Shown here: one piece after another, positions 1-6,101 of the stretch
Layout: the number at the start of each line of letters is the position of its first letter
Position numbering within the stretch: position 1 is the stretch's first letter
From: Brevundimonas sp.
GTDB lineage: Bacteria > Pseudomonadota > Alphaproteobacteria > Caulobacterales > Caulobacteraceae
Assembly (NCBI GenBank): GCA_020253595.1
Contig: JADCBH010000349.1
Span: 1 to 18,043 of the forward strand
Length of the DNA: 18,043 nt
Direction: 5' to 3'
Program-made: the position numbers and the translations under genes
The notes under the pieces: model-generated
The model's database searches: none
What the model was told of the DNA's origin: nothing
The model's input: the letters and a program-made list of their open reading frames with translations, nothing else

Positions 1-446
1 ATATCCGCCTGGACAATCCCATGTTCCATGGCCAGGACGCCGAAGGGCGCAGCTTTGTCATGGGGGCCGAGGGTGCCGTTCGCGAGCCGGCGACCGGTCG
101 GTTTCGCCTGAACGGGCGGGTCCGGCGGCTGAACCTGGGCGGGGCCAGGGTCACGGAAATGACCGCAGATGCGGGAATCTACAACGAAGCCGAACGGTCC
201 GTAACGATCGGTCCGAACGTCCGCATTTCCGACGGCGGGTCAGGTTTCGTTCTGACCACGCCAGAGGCGGTGGTGAACACGGCGACGGGCGTCGTTACCG
301 GCGATAGAGGCGTTGAGGGTCGCGGACCCATGGGAACCATTTCCGCGACGTCCTATGCCATATATGAGCAAGGCCAACGGGTCGTGTTCAGCGGCGCGGG
401 TGACAACAAGGTGCAGGGGACGATCGCTCCTGCCTCCGGTGGATGA
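1..446 (+). CDS. lptC: LptC, lipopolysaccharide export component (partial, C-terminal part)
   Basis: The reading frame is open from the first base and ends in TGA at 444-446, so the 5' end lies outside the window. About 147 residues remain. They show the LptC/OstA pattern of repeated short beta strands (for example ADAGIYNEAERSVTIGP and ISATSYAIYEQGQRVVFSG). LptC is an inner-membrane protein with a periplasmic beta-jellyroll that takes LPS from LptBFG and hands it to LptA; its N-terminal anchor would be upstream of base 1. The stop overlaps the lptA start as ATGA (443-446), so the two are translationally coupled. The identification rests mainly on position before lptA and lptB plus the strand pattern, because LptC is poorly conserved in sequence. 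Confidence 0.85.
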   Translation, partial: IRLDNPMFHGQDAEGRSFVMGAEGAVREPATGRFRLNGRVRRLNLGGARVTEMTADAGIYNEAERSVTIGPNVRISDGGSGFVLTTPEAVVNTATGVVTGDRGVEGRGPMGTISATSYAIYEQGQRVVFSGAGDNKVQGTIAPASGG

Positions 447-940
447 CCATGAAGACGAAGCACCTCCTCGTGACGGCCGCGACCGCCCTGGCCCTGACGG
501 CCGGCGGCATGGCGCTCGCACAGAGCCGACCGAACACATCGAACCAGCCCATCGGTTATGGGGCGGACACGGGCGAGTTGACGAACACCTCGGTGTCGCT
601 CCGCGGCCGCGCGGAAATCACCCAGGGGCAGGCCCGTCTGCGAGCGAACGCGATTGAAGGCGTGCGCGATGCTTCGGGCAGCCTGAGCAGCCTCGAGGCT
701 ACAGGCGACGTCTATTACGTCACGCCGACGGAGACGATCCGCGGGGACCGGGCCGTGTATACGGTGTCGAACGCCACCGTGGTCGTGACCGGTGACGTCA
801 TCCTGCGTCAGGGCCAGAACGTCCTGACGGGGTCGCGACTCAGCTACAATGTCGACACCGGACAGGCTCGCATCGAGGGCGGTGGCGGCCAGAGCGGCGG
901 GCGCGTGCGCGGTGTCTTCTATCCGGAAGGGTCGAACTGA
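443..940 (+). CDS. lptA: LptA/OstA-like periplasmic LPS transport protein
   Basis: This 165-residue protein starts with a clear Sec signal peptide (MTMKTKHLLV, hydrophobic core, cleavage probably after ALAQ near residue 27). The rest is an OstA_N-type fold of repeated strands: residues 51-72 (VSLRGRAEITQGQARLRANA region), 98-120 (ETIRGDRAVYTVSN then VVVTGDV) and 126-146 (NVLTGSRLSYNVDTGQARIEGG). It ends in the VFYPEG tail seen in many alphaproteobacterial LptA proteins. LptA forms the periplasmic bridge between LptC and LptD. Start: ATG at 443 overlaps the lptC stop; a second in-frame ATG at 449 would remove only two residues. lptB follows after 28 bases, so lptC-lptA-lptB form one transport operon. 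Confidence 0.9.
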   Translation: MTMKTKHLLVTAATALALTAGGMALAQSRPNTSNQPIGYGADTGELTNTSVSLRGRAEITQGQARLRANAIEGVRDASGSLSSLEATGDVYYVTPTETIRGDRAVYTVSNATVVVTGDVILRQGQNVLTGSRLSYNVDTGQARIEGGGGQSGGRVRGVFYPEGSN

Positions 941-968
941 GACCCTAGGAGGTCCGGTCGATAACCCC

Positions 969-1763
969 ATGGCTCGCAAGGAACTCTCGGCCCTGAACCT
1001 GAAGGAACGCGAGGCCGAACCGGTCGTCGCGCCCGGCCCGTTGCTCGACAAGGGCCTGCGGGTTCAGAACATCGCCCGGGCCTTCGGCGCGCGTCAGGTG
1101 GTGCGGGACGTCTCCCTGACCGTTCAGCGCGGCGAGGTTGCGGGACTGCTGGGTCCCAACGGCGCGGGCAAGACCACCTGCTTTTACATGATCACCGGCC
1201 TGATCCCGGCCGACAGCGGCTCGATCTGGCTGGACGGCGTCGATATCACCGCCCAACCCATGTACCAGCGCGCCCGCATGGGTCTGGGCTATCTGGCGCA
1301 GGAGGCCTCGATCTTTCGCGGCATGACCGTCGAGCAGAACGTCATGTCGGTGGTTGAGCTGAACGCCACGGGCAAAGCCATCGAGACCGAAACGACGCGG
1401 CTTCTGGAAGAACTCAACATCGGCCACCTGCGCCACGCCCCTGCGACGGCCCTGTCAGGCGGGGAGCGCCGCCGGGTCGAGATTGCCCGATCGCTGGCCG
1501 GGCGGCCCAGTTTCATGCTGCTGGACGAGCCCTTTGCCGGCATCGATCCCCTGGCCATCGCCGACATTCGCCAGGTCATCCGCTATCTGGCGGGCGAGGG
1601 CATCGGCGTGCTGATCACGGATCACAATGTGCGCGAGACGCTGGATATCATCGACCGCGCGTCCATCATCTCCAACGGCGAGGTCCTGTTCGAAGGCACC
1701 GCCGACGAAGTGATCCACGACCCCGAAGTCCGCCGCGTCTATCTGGGCGATCTTTACGGCTGA
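969..1763 (+). CDS. lptB: LptB, ATPase of the LPS export ABC transporter
   Basis: This 264-residue ABC ATPase has all motifs in order: Walker A GPNGAGKTT (62-70), Q-loop Gln111 in YLAQEASIF, signature LSGGE (162-166), Walker B MLLDE (183-187) and the switch histidine in ITDHN (His219). The DEPFAGIDPLAI and GIGVLITDHNVRETL segments are typical of LptB. It powers LPS extraction from the inner membrane with LptF and LptG, which are not in this window. About 29 extra residues precede the usual LptB start (near LRVQNIARAFG), giving a charged N-terminal extension. The ATG at 969 was chosen because it is the first in-frame start after lptA; the strong AGGAGG at 947-952 lies 16 bases upstream, longer than ideal. 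An in-frame start within lptA (849) is unlikely. Confidence 0.95.
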   Translation: MARKELSALNLKEREAEPVVAPGPLLDKGLRVQNIARAFGARQVVRDVSLTVQRGEVAGLLGPNGAGKTTCFYMITGLIPADSGSIWLDGVDITAQPMYQRARMGLGYLAQEASIFRGMTVEQNVMSVVELNATGKAIETETTRLLEELNIGHLRHAPATALSGGERRRVEIARSLAGRPSFMLLDEPFAGIDPLAIADIRQVIRYLAGEGIGVLITDHNVRETLDIIDRASIISNGEVLFEGTADEVIHDPEVRRVYLGDLYG

Positions 1764-1786
1764 GGCGTCTTTCGGCGGTGAACCCG

Positions 1787-1800
1787 GCGTGAATACACGC
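1787..1800 (+). terminator. Weak hairpin after lptB (possible terminator)
   Basis: GCGTG-AATA-CACGC is a perfect 5-bp stem with a 4-base loop, 23 bases after the lptB stop and followed by only TTC. It is too short and lacks a T-run, so intrinsic termination would be weak at best; it may simply mark the end of the lpt unit. Confidence 0.25.
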
Positions 1801-1827
1801 TTCAGGCCAGCCTCAACGCACCGGTGA

Positions 1828-1845
1828 TTAACCTTGACTGTAACC
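1828..1845 (+). promoter_or_regulatory. TTAACC / GTAACC direct repeat upstream of the curlin gene
   Basis: TTAACC (1828-1833) and GTAACC (1840-1845) form a 12-base-period direct repeat, 47-64 bases before the curlin ATG. CtrA, the Caulobacterales cell-cycle regulator, binds TTAA-N7-TTAA; here the second TAA is off by one base and has G for T, so this is a near match or half-site. A TTGACT (1834-1839) between the two could be a -35 box, but I see no good -10 at 17 bases. It may be a promoter/operator for the curlin-csgH pair; the call is tentative. Confidence 0.25.
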
Positions 1846-1891
1846 CGCGACGGCATCGGGCCGATCAGGGAAACATCGAGGAAGAGCTTCC

Positions 1892-2395
1892 ATGAAACGT
1901 TTGACCCTTGCGGCCTCGGCGGTCGCCGCGCTGCTGACCCTGGGCGCGACCCAGGCCAGCGCCCAAAATGCCATTGTCATCGACCAGTTTGGTTCGGCCA
2001 ACTCGTCAGCCGGCGTCCAGAACGGTCGCTGGAACAGGCTCGTGTCCGAGCAGAACGGCCATTCGAACTCGGCCCAGGCCCGCCAGCGCGGGTTGCGCAA
2101 CTTCGTCAACACGGTGCAGCAGGGCGCGCGCAATCGCGTCAGCAGCGAGCAGTACGGCCGGAACAATTATTCGGTTACCGGCCAGAGCGGCCACAATCTG
2201 TCGGCCAGCACCTTCCAGGATGGTCGCAACAACATCTCCGGCATCGCGCAGATCGGTTCAGGTCACTCGGCAGTGGCCGAACAGGCAGGGTCCAACAACA
2301 TCTCGGGGATCATCCAGGTCGGTCGTGGCCAGACCACGCACACCCGCCAGGTCGGCGACGGCAACGTCACCCTGACCATCCAGGGCGGATACTGA
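1892..2395 (+). CDS. Curlin-repeat (CsgA/CsgB-like) secreted amyloid subunit
   Basis: This 167-residue protein has a Sec signal peptide (MKRLTLAASAVAALLTLGAT, cleavage near ASA-Q25). From residue 32 to the C-terminus the whole mature chain is QxG repeats: Gln at 32, 43, 54, 65, 76, 87, 98, 109, 120, 131, 142, 153 and 164, exactly every 11 residues, mostly followed by G at +2 and often N at +5. Two units equal one 22-residue curlin repeat, so there are six repeats, against five in E. coli CsgA. Such chains stack into an extracellular cross-beta solenoid. It ends in QGGY, resembling the C-terminal Tyr of CsgA. A GAGGAAGAG Shine-Dalgarno at 1878-1886 fixes the start. The csgH-like gene follows after 64 bases. 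No csgB, csgE, csgF or csgG is in the window, so subunit versus nucleator role is undecided. Confidence 0.85.
   Translation: MKRLTLAASAVAALLTLGATQASAQNAIVIDQFGSANSSAGVQNGRWNRLVSEQNGHSNSAQARQRGLRNFVNTVQQGARNRVSSEQYGRNNYSVTGQSGHNLSASTFQDGRNNISGIAQIGSGHSAVAEQAGSNNISGIIQVGRGQTTHTRQVGDGNVTLTIQGGY
1985..2392 (+). repeat. 33-bp-period coding repeat (12 full QxG units plus a final QGGY)
   Basis: Thirteen Gln codons at 33-base intervals begin at 1985, 2018, 2051 and so on to 2381. No unit is inserted or deleted across 396 bases. The nucleotide copies are strongly diverged while the protein pattern Q-x-G-x-x-N is kept, which indicates old duplication with selection on the fold and not recent slippage. 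Confidence 0.85.
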
Positions 2396-2404
2396 GCCGG
2401 ATCA

Positions 2405-2436
2405 GGGACGGCGGCCCGACGTCGTCGTCCCGTCCC
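2405..2436 (+). promoter_or_regulatory. Hairpin between the curlin gene and csgH
   Basis: GGGACGG (2405-2411) pairs perfectly with CCGTCCC (2430-2436) over an 18-base loop that contains the palindrome GACGTC (2418-2423). It starts 9 bases after the curlin stop and ends 11 bases before the AAGGAG (2448-2453) of csgH. There is no T-run, so partial attenuation or 3' stabilisation of the upstream message is more plausible than full termination; this would favour subunit over chaperone. The function is inferred. Confidence 0.45.
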
Positions 2437-2459
2437 CCAGGAAACAGAAGGAGCCGATC

Positions 2460-2825
2460 ATGATCGGTCGAACCGTGGCGGCCACGACGCTGGCCGCAAG
2501 CCTTGTCTATTCGGCAAACGCCCAACCCCCGCAGCACTCTGCCGTGCAATGCGAGATCACCGTCGTGGAAACCGCGCATGGACGGCTGATTCGTCCTGTC
2601 GCCCAGGCCGGGCGCGCCATTGGCGGTGCCTACCAGCTTTCAGTGGAAACTGTGGGTGACGGCGGGCGATCCCAGGTCTCCCAGGGCGGCGATTTCTCGC
2701 TTCGGGCCGGACAGCGTCAGGTACTGGGATCGGTGTCGGTTGGCGGCGCGTCCGGTGCTCAGGTCTCAGCCTTGCTGGTTCTGACCTGGCGGGGCGGGAG
2801 GACACAATGCGTCCAACGCCTCTGA
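2460..2825 (+). CDS. csgH: CsgH-like periplasmic curli chaperone / amyloid inhibitor
   Basis: This 121-residue protein has a signal peptide (cleavage near SANA-Q22) and a small mature domain of about 100 residues. It carries the CsgH pattern as I know it from the family: CEI at 31-33, GAYQLSVETVGDGGRSQVSQGG (57-77 region), FSLRAGQRQVLGSV (79-92) and a final LLVLTWRGGRTQC. Cys31 and Cys117 probably form a disulfide. CsgH is the alphaproteobacterial structural counterpart of CsgC, an immunoglobulin-like periplasmic protein that stops curlin from polymerising before export. Position directly after a curlin-repeat gene supports the call. AAGGAG at 2448-2453 sits 6 bases before the ATG. The next gene, rpoN, starts 95 bases downstream. 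Confidence 0.8.
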   Translation: MIGRTVAATTLAASLVYSANAQPPQHSAVQCEITVVETAHGRLIRPVAQAGRAIGGAYQLSVETVGDGGRSQVSQGGDFSLRAGQRQVLGSVSVGGASGAQVSALLVLTWRGGRTQCVQRL

Positions 2826-2862
2826 TCCGAGGGCAACCGAACACCAGCCGTTAACCGCTTGC

Positions 2863-2921
2863 CGCCATCGTCGCAGCAAGTTCCGGGCCACTGCGGTCCG
2901 GTCAGAGGGGCGACGACGGCG
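2863..2921 (+). promoter_or_regulatory. Folded leader covering the rpoN ribosome binding site and start
   Basis: Bases 2863-2874 (CGCCATCGTCGC) pair with 2910-2921 (GCGACGACGGCG) at 11 of 12 positions, the only miss being A2867/C2917. The 3' arm begins at the last G of the Shine-Dalgarno (AGAGGGG, 2904-2910) and ends on the G of the rpoN GTG start. Inside the loop, 2883-2889 and 2895-2901 (CCGGGCC / GGTCCGG) make a second 7-bp hairpin with one G-U pair and a 5-base loop. The nested fold could limit rpoN translation, and the inner hairpin might also slow transcription leaving csgH. It is seen in the sequence only; no function is established. Confidence 0.45.
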
Positions 2922-4423
2922 TGATCGGGCAAAGGCTTGAAATCCGGCAGGGGCAGGGGCTGGTCATCACGCCCCAGCTCCAGCAGGCGATCAAGCTGCT
3001 GCAGCTGTCGAACCAGGAACTCGACGAATACGTCGAGGCCGAGCTGGAAAAGAACCCGCTGCTCCAGCGCGAAGAGGCCGAGGCTGTCGCGGAACCGACC
3101 CGTGAGCTCACCGCCGACTCGGCCGAACTGAGCTTTTCGGACGCGGAGGCGGCGGACCGGGCCGTCACTGTCGATGCGCGCGAGGATGACGTCTACGGCG
3201 ACGCAACGCCCGGCGAACGGACCTCGGACCGGCTCTCGGACGAAGCCGCCTCCCAGCCGGGCCTGTCGGACTGGTCGGCCGCGGGCAAGGGCGGGTCCTT
3301 CAACGACGGAGACGGGGGCGAAAGACCCGAACGGCATGACCCCACGCTTTGGGAGCATCTGCAGGCCCAGGCGTCATCGGCCGGCTTGTCGCCCGCGGAT
3401 CACGCGATCGCGCTGGCCCTGATCGACGGAGTCGATGAGGGCGGCTATCTGCGCGGCGAGCTGGAAGAACTGGCGCACCGCCTGGGCTGCGGCATGGACC
3501 GCATCGAGGCGGTGCTGGCGGTCTGCCAGGCGTTCGAGCCGACCGGGGTCATGGCGCGTTCGGTCCCGGAGTGCCTGAAGCTGCAGCTGGTCGAACGCAA
3601 CCGCTTCGATCCAGCCATGGCCGCGCTGCTGGACAATCTCGACCTCTTGGCCCGGCGCGATCTTTCGGCCCTGCGCAAGGCCTGCGGGGTCGACGCCGAG
3701 GATCTGGCGGAAATGATCGCGGAACTGAAGGCTCTTACGCCCCGGCCCGGTGCCGGCTTCGCTGGCGAGGTGGCCCAGACGGTGATCCCCGACGTTCATG
3801 TCCGTCCCGATCCGGCTGGTGGCTGGAAGGTCGAGCTGAACTCCGACACCCTGCCCCGGCTGCTGGTCGACAAGCGCTACCATGCCTCGGTCTCCGCCGG
3901 GGCTCGCACCGAGGCCGAGAAGACCTTCGTCGCCGACTGCGCCGCCCAGGCCAACTGGCTGGTGAAGTCGCTGGATCAGCGCGCCAAGACCATCCTGAAA
4001 GTCTCGTCAGAGATCGTGCGCCAGCAGGACGCCTTCCTGGCGTTCGGCGTCGAGTTCCTGCGCCCGCTGAACCTGAAGACCGTGGCCGACGCGATCGGCA
4101 TGCATGAATCGACCGTCAGCCGCGTGACCTCGAACAAGTACGTCTCCACACCGCGGGGCGTGTTCGAACTGAAGTTCTTCTTCACTGCGGCCATCCAGGC
4201 GACGGACGGGGGAGCAACCCACTCGGCCGAAGCCGTCCGTTATCGGATCAAGTCGATGATCGACCATGAGGCCCGCGACGGCGACGTCCTGTCGGACGAC
4301 CGTATCGTCGAAATCCTGAAAGAGGCGGGCATCGACATCGCCCGACGCACCGTAGCCAAATATCGGGAAGCATTGAGGATTCCCTCGTCTGTTGAGCGCC
4401 GGCGGCTTCTGCAAGCCTCCTAG
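2921..4423 (+). CDS. rpoN: RNA polymerase sigma-54 factor
   Basis: This 500-residue protein has the full sigma-54 layout: Gln/Leu-rich region I (QGLVITPQLQQAIKLLQLSN near 12-31, then LEKNPLL), an acidic region II (about 50-140), the core-binding domain, a helix-turn-helix (LKTVADAIGMHESTVSRV, 385-402, leading to TPRGVFELKFFF) and the RpoN box ARRTVAKYRE (474-483) that reads the -24 element. It directs transcription that needs AAA+ activators; in Caulobacterales these include flagellar and stalk genes. Start: GTG at 2921, with AGAGGGG at 2904-2910 upstream; the next residues align with the usual RpoN N-terminus. It normally follows lptB directly, but here the curlin-csgH pair lies between. The start is inside a predicted RNA stem. 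Confidence 0.97.
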   Translation: MIGQRLEIRQGQGLVITPQLQQAIKLLQLSNQELDEYVEAELEKNPLLQREEAEAVAEPTRELTADSAELSFSDAEAADRAVTVDAREDDVYGDATPGERTSDRLSDEAASQPGLSDWSAAGKGGSFNDGDGGERPERHDPTLWEHLQAQASSAGLSPADHAIALALIDGVDEGGYLRGELEELAHRLGCGMDRIEAVLAVCQAFEPTGVMARSVPECLKLQLVERNRFDPAMAALLDNLDLLARRDLSALRKACGVDAEDLAEMIAELKALTPRPGAGFAGEVAQTVIPDVHVRPDPAGGWKVELNSDTLPRLLVDKRYHASVSAGARTEAEKTFVADCAAQANWLVKSLDQRAKTILKVSSEIVRQQDAFLAFGVEFLRPLNLKTVADAIGMHESTVSRVTSNKYVSTPRGVFELKFFFTAAIQATDGGATHSAEAVRYRIKSMIDHEARDGDVLSDDRIVEILKEAGIDIARRTVAKYREALRIPSSVERRRLLQAS

Positions 4424-4455
4424 ACCCGGCACGCGACGGCTCGCGGTCCGAAATG

Positions 4456-4476
4456 TTGCGATCTCCTTGATCGCAA
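4456..4476 (+). promoter_or_regulatory. Inverted repeat TTGCGAT-N7-ATCGCAA between rpoN and hpf
   Basis: This is a perfect 7-bp inverted repeat with a 7-base spacer, 33 bases after the rpoN stop and 64 bases before the hpf ATG. It is followed by AAAG and not a T-run, so an operator is more likely than an intrinsic terminator, though a weak rpoN terminator cannot be excluded. The stem is AT-richer than its surroundings. Confidence 0.4.
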
Positions 4477-4505
4477 AAGCGTGACTGCAAAATCGCGGTT
4501 CCTGA

Positions 4506-4536
4506 TTGACACTTTTGACGGGCGGTCGCGTTCTAT
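4506..4536 (+). promoter_or_regulatory. Candidate hpf promoter (TTGACA at -35 from the ATG)
   Basis: TTGACA occupies 4506-4511, exactly 35 to 30 bases before the ATG at 4541, and TTCTAT lies at 4531-4536 where a -10 would be. The spacer of 19 is long and the -10 is poor. If used, transcription would begin at or next to the A of the ATG. That fits the absence of any Shine-Dalgarno before 4541. Confidence 0.4.
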
Positions 4537-4540
4537 CGGG

Positions 4541-5200
4541 ATGCAAGTCCAAGTCAGCGGCAAGCACGTGGATGTCGGCGAAGCGTTAGGCTCGCGCATC
4601 TCCCATGAACTCGAAGAGGGCGTCGGAAAATACTTCGAACGCGGCGGCCAGGACGCCGAGGTCGTCGTTTCCAAGGACGGCCATGGCTTCAAGGTCGACT
4701 GTTGGGTGCGACTGGCCTCCGGCCAGGCCCTGGTCACCACTGGCCACGGCGGCGACGCCCACGCCGCCTTTTCGGACAGTCTCGAAAAGCTTGAGAAGCG
4801 CGTCCGACGCTACAAGCGCCGGCTGAAGGATCACCACATCGGGCCCAAGCCGCTGTCGCCGGAAAAGACCGAAAACGCCGCCCGTGACGTGGCTCGCTCG
4901 ATCGTTCTTCGCGACCCGGACAGCGTCGATGACGAGGCGTTCGGCGAGGCCGGAGCCGAGGGCCCGCCCCCCGTCGGAATGGTCATCGCCGAGACCCAGT
5001 CCGAGATCCGGACCATCACTGTCGGGCGAGCTGTTCTGGAGCTCGACATGACCGGATACCCGGTCCTGATGTTCAGAAATGCCGCCCATGGGGGATTGTC
5101 GGTCGTCTATCGTCGTCCCGACGGAAACGTCGGATGGATAGACCCTGAACGCACCGTGTCTTTGAACGGACACGGTTCTGTAAACGGTTCTGGCGCATAA
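4541..5200 (+). CDS. hpf: Long-form ribosome hibernation promoting factor
   Basis: This 219-residue protein has two domains. Residues 1-100 are the HPF/YfiA beta-alpha fold with a basic tail (LEKLEKRVRRYKRRLKDHH) that occupies the 30S decoding centre. Residues about 155-219 (SEIRTITVGRAVLELDMTGYPVLMFRNA to GNVGWIDPE) are the dimerisation domain of long HPF, so one protein makes inactive 100S ribosomes. The linker (about 105-150) is acidic and low-complexity. ATG at 4541 was chosen over an in-frame GTG at 4481 because HPF homology begins at MQVQVSGKHVDV; neither has a Shine-Dalgarno. hpf between rpoN and ptsN is the classic proteobacterial order. The tail encodes a small duplication (VSLNGHG / GSVNGSG). 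Confidence 0.93.
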   Translation: MQVQVSGKHVDVGEALGSRISHELEEGVGKYFERGGQDAEVVVSKDGHGFKVDCWVRLASGQALVTTGHGGDAHAAFSDSLEKLEKRVRRYKRRLKDHHIGPKPLSPEKTENAARDVARSIVLRDPDSVDDEAFGEAGAEGPPPVGMVIAETQSEIRTITVGRAVLELDMTGYPVLMFRNAAHGGLSVVYRRPDGNVGWIDPERTVSLNGHGSVNGSGA

Positions 5201-5299
5201 GCCTTCCAAAGGGCCTCGGTTCGGGCTAGACGGCCCGCGCCGGTCGCCTCCCTTCCAGGCCTGCCTGAACCTCGTAAGAGCGTGTGAGTCGAGACGATC

Positions 5300-5764
5300 A
5301 TGGGTATTGGTGAACTGCTGGTCCGGGACGGCGTCGTCCTGAAGAGCGGCGCGTCGTCCAAGCGGCAGGCTCTGCACACTGTAGCGTCCGTCGCTGGTCA
5401 TGCCCTCGGTCTGGATGAAGGCCGCGTCTTCGAAGCCCTGCTGGAACGTGAGGCCCTCGGTTCGACCGGTCTCGGCTCCGGCGTGGCGGTTCCCCATGCG
5501 CGGCTGGAAGGGCTGGACCGCGTTCGCGCCGTCTTCGTTCGACTGGATACGCCGGTGGCCTACGATGCGGTCGACGAGCGGCCCGTGGACCTGCTGTTCG
5601 CCCTGTTCGCGCCGCCCCGGGAGGGTGCCGAGCACCTGCGCGCGCTTGCGGCGGTGTCGCGTGCGCTTCGGTCGTCCGAGATGCGCGAACAGCTGCGCCA
5701 GGCGCGCACCGTCGATGCGATCAACGCCCTGTTCGTGCGCAACGAGACAGCAACGGCCGCCTAG
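5300..5764 (+). CDS. ptsN: Nitrogen-regulatory PTS enzyme IIA (EIIA-Ntr)
   Basis: This 154-residue protein matches the EIIA-Ntr family over its whole length. The phosphorylated histidine is His66 in the motif STGLGSGVAVPHAR (55-68), and RPVDLLFALFAPP with EHLRALAAVSRALRS follows as expected. It is the last acceptor of the PtsP-NPr-EIIA chain and in other species controls potassium uptake, stringent response and nitrogen genes by protein contact, not sugar transport. The ATG at 5300 has no strong Shine-Dalgarno; GAG at 5290-5292 is the only purine stretch near it. It lies 99 bases after hpf and ends 2 bases from the end of the convergent DUF1150 gene. Confidence 0.95.
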   Translation: MGIGELLVRDGVVLKSGASSKRQALHTVASVAGHALGLDEGRVFEALLEREALGSTGLGSGVAVPHARLEGLDRVRAVFVRLDTPVAYDAVDERPVDLLFALFAPPREGAEHLRALAAVSRALRSSEMREQLRQARTVDAINALFVRNETATAA

Positions 5765-5766
5765 GC

Positions 5767-6021
5767 CTAGTGCACCGACACGGGCGCAAGCTCGTGCGCC
5801 ACGGCGGCAGCGAAAGCCGTCTCCCGGTCCATCATGACAGCCAGGCGCTCACCGTCGGCACTGTGGACGGCATACAGGGTCTGGTCCGGATCGATCTCGA
5901 GGCTGAGGGCCTCATCCGACCGGACATCGGCCAGCACATCGGCCGCACTGATCTGGCGCACATAAACGAGATCCGGCGCGCCCAGCCCCTTCAGAGCTTC
6001 CTTGGTGATCACAGGCGTCAT
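5767..6021 (-). CDS. DUF1150 family small protein
   Basis: This 84-residue protein begins MTPVITKEALKGLGAPDLVYVRQI and ends in the AVMMDREAFAAA-like segment (MMDRETAFAAAVAHELAPVSVH) that marks DUF1150, a family of unknown function found mainly in Alphaproteobacteria. The start at 6021 is fixed by AAGGAGG eight bases upstream on the - strand; a TTG at 6045 would put that Shine-Dalgarno inside the gene. It follows hsp20 after 80 bases on the same strand, a pairing common in alphaproteobacteria, so a link to the heat-shock response or protein quality control is plausible but unproved. No signal peptide or membrane segment is seen. Confidence 0.85.
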   Translation of the reverse strand: MTPVITKEALKGLGAPDLVYVRQISAADVLADVRSDEALSLEIDPDQTLYAVHSADGERLAVMMDRETAFAAAVAHELAPVSVH

Positions 6022-6101
6022 CAAAACCGCCTCCTTCGAAAACAAAACGCGACGATGTGGCAGGTTCGCCTGCGCGTCGAAGCGTCGCCGTGGTGTAAGG
6101 G

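Noticed and set aside
4481..5200. HPF with a 20-residue N-terminal extension from GTG 4481
   Set aside because: Family similarity starts at ATG 4541, and the GTG has no ribosome site and would place the TTGACA box inside the gene.
5222..5237. CGGGC/GCCCG hairpin between hpf and ptsN as a terminator
   Set aside because: Only 5 bp, no T-run, and hpf and ptsN are usually cotranscribed; pairing of this size is common at this GC content.
4586..5635. 349-residue frame antisense to hpf and ptsN
   Set aside because: It crosses two well-identified genes and has low-complexity GC-driven composition.
5767..6045. Longer DUF1150 protein starting at TTG 6045
   Set aside because: The AAGGAGG ribosome site would fall inside the coding region; ATG 6021 has ideal spacing.
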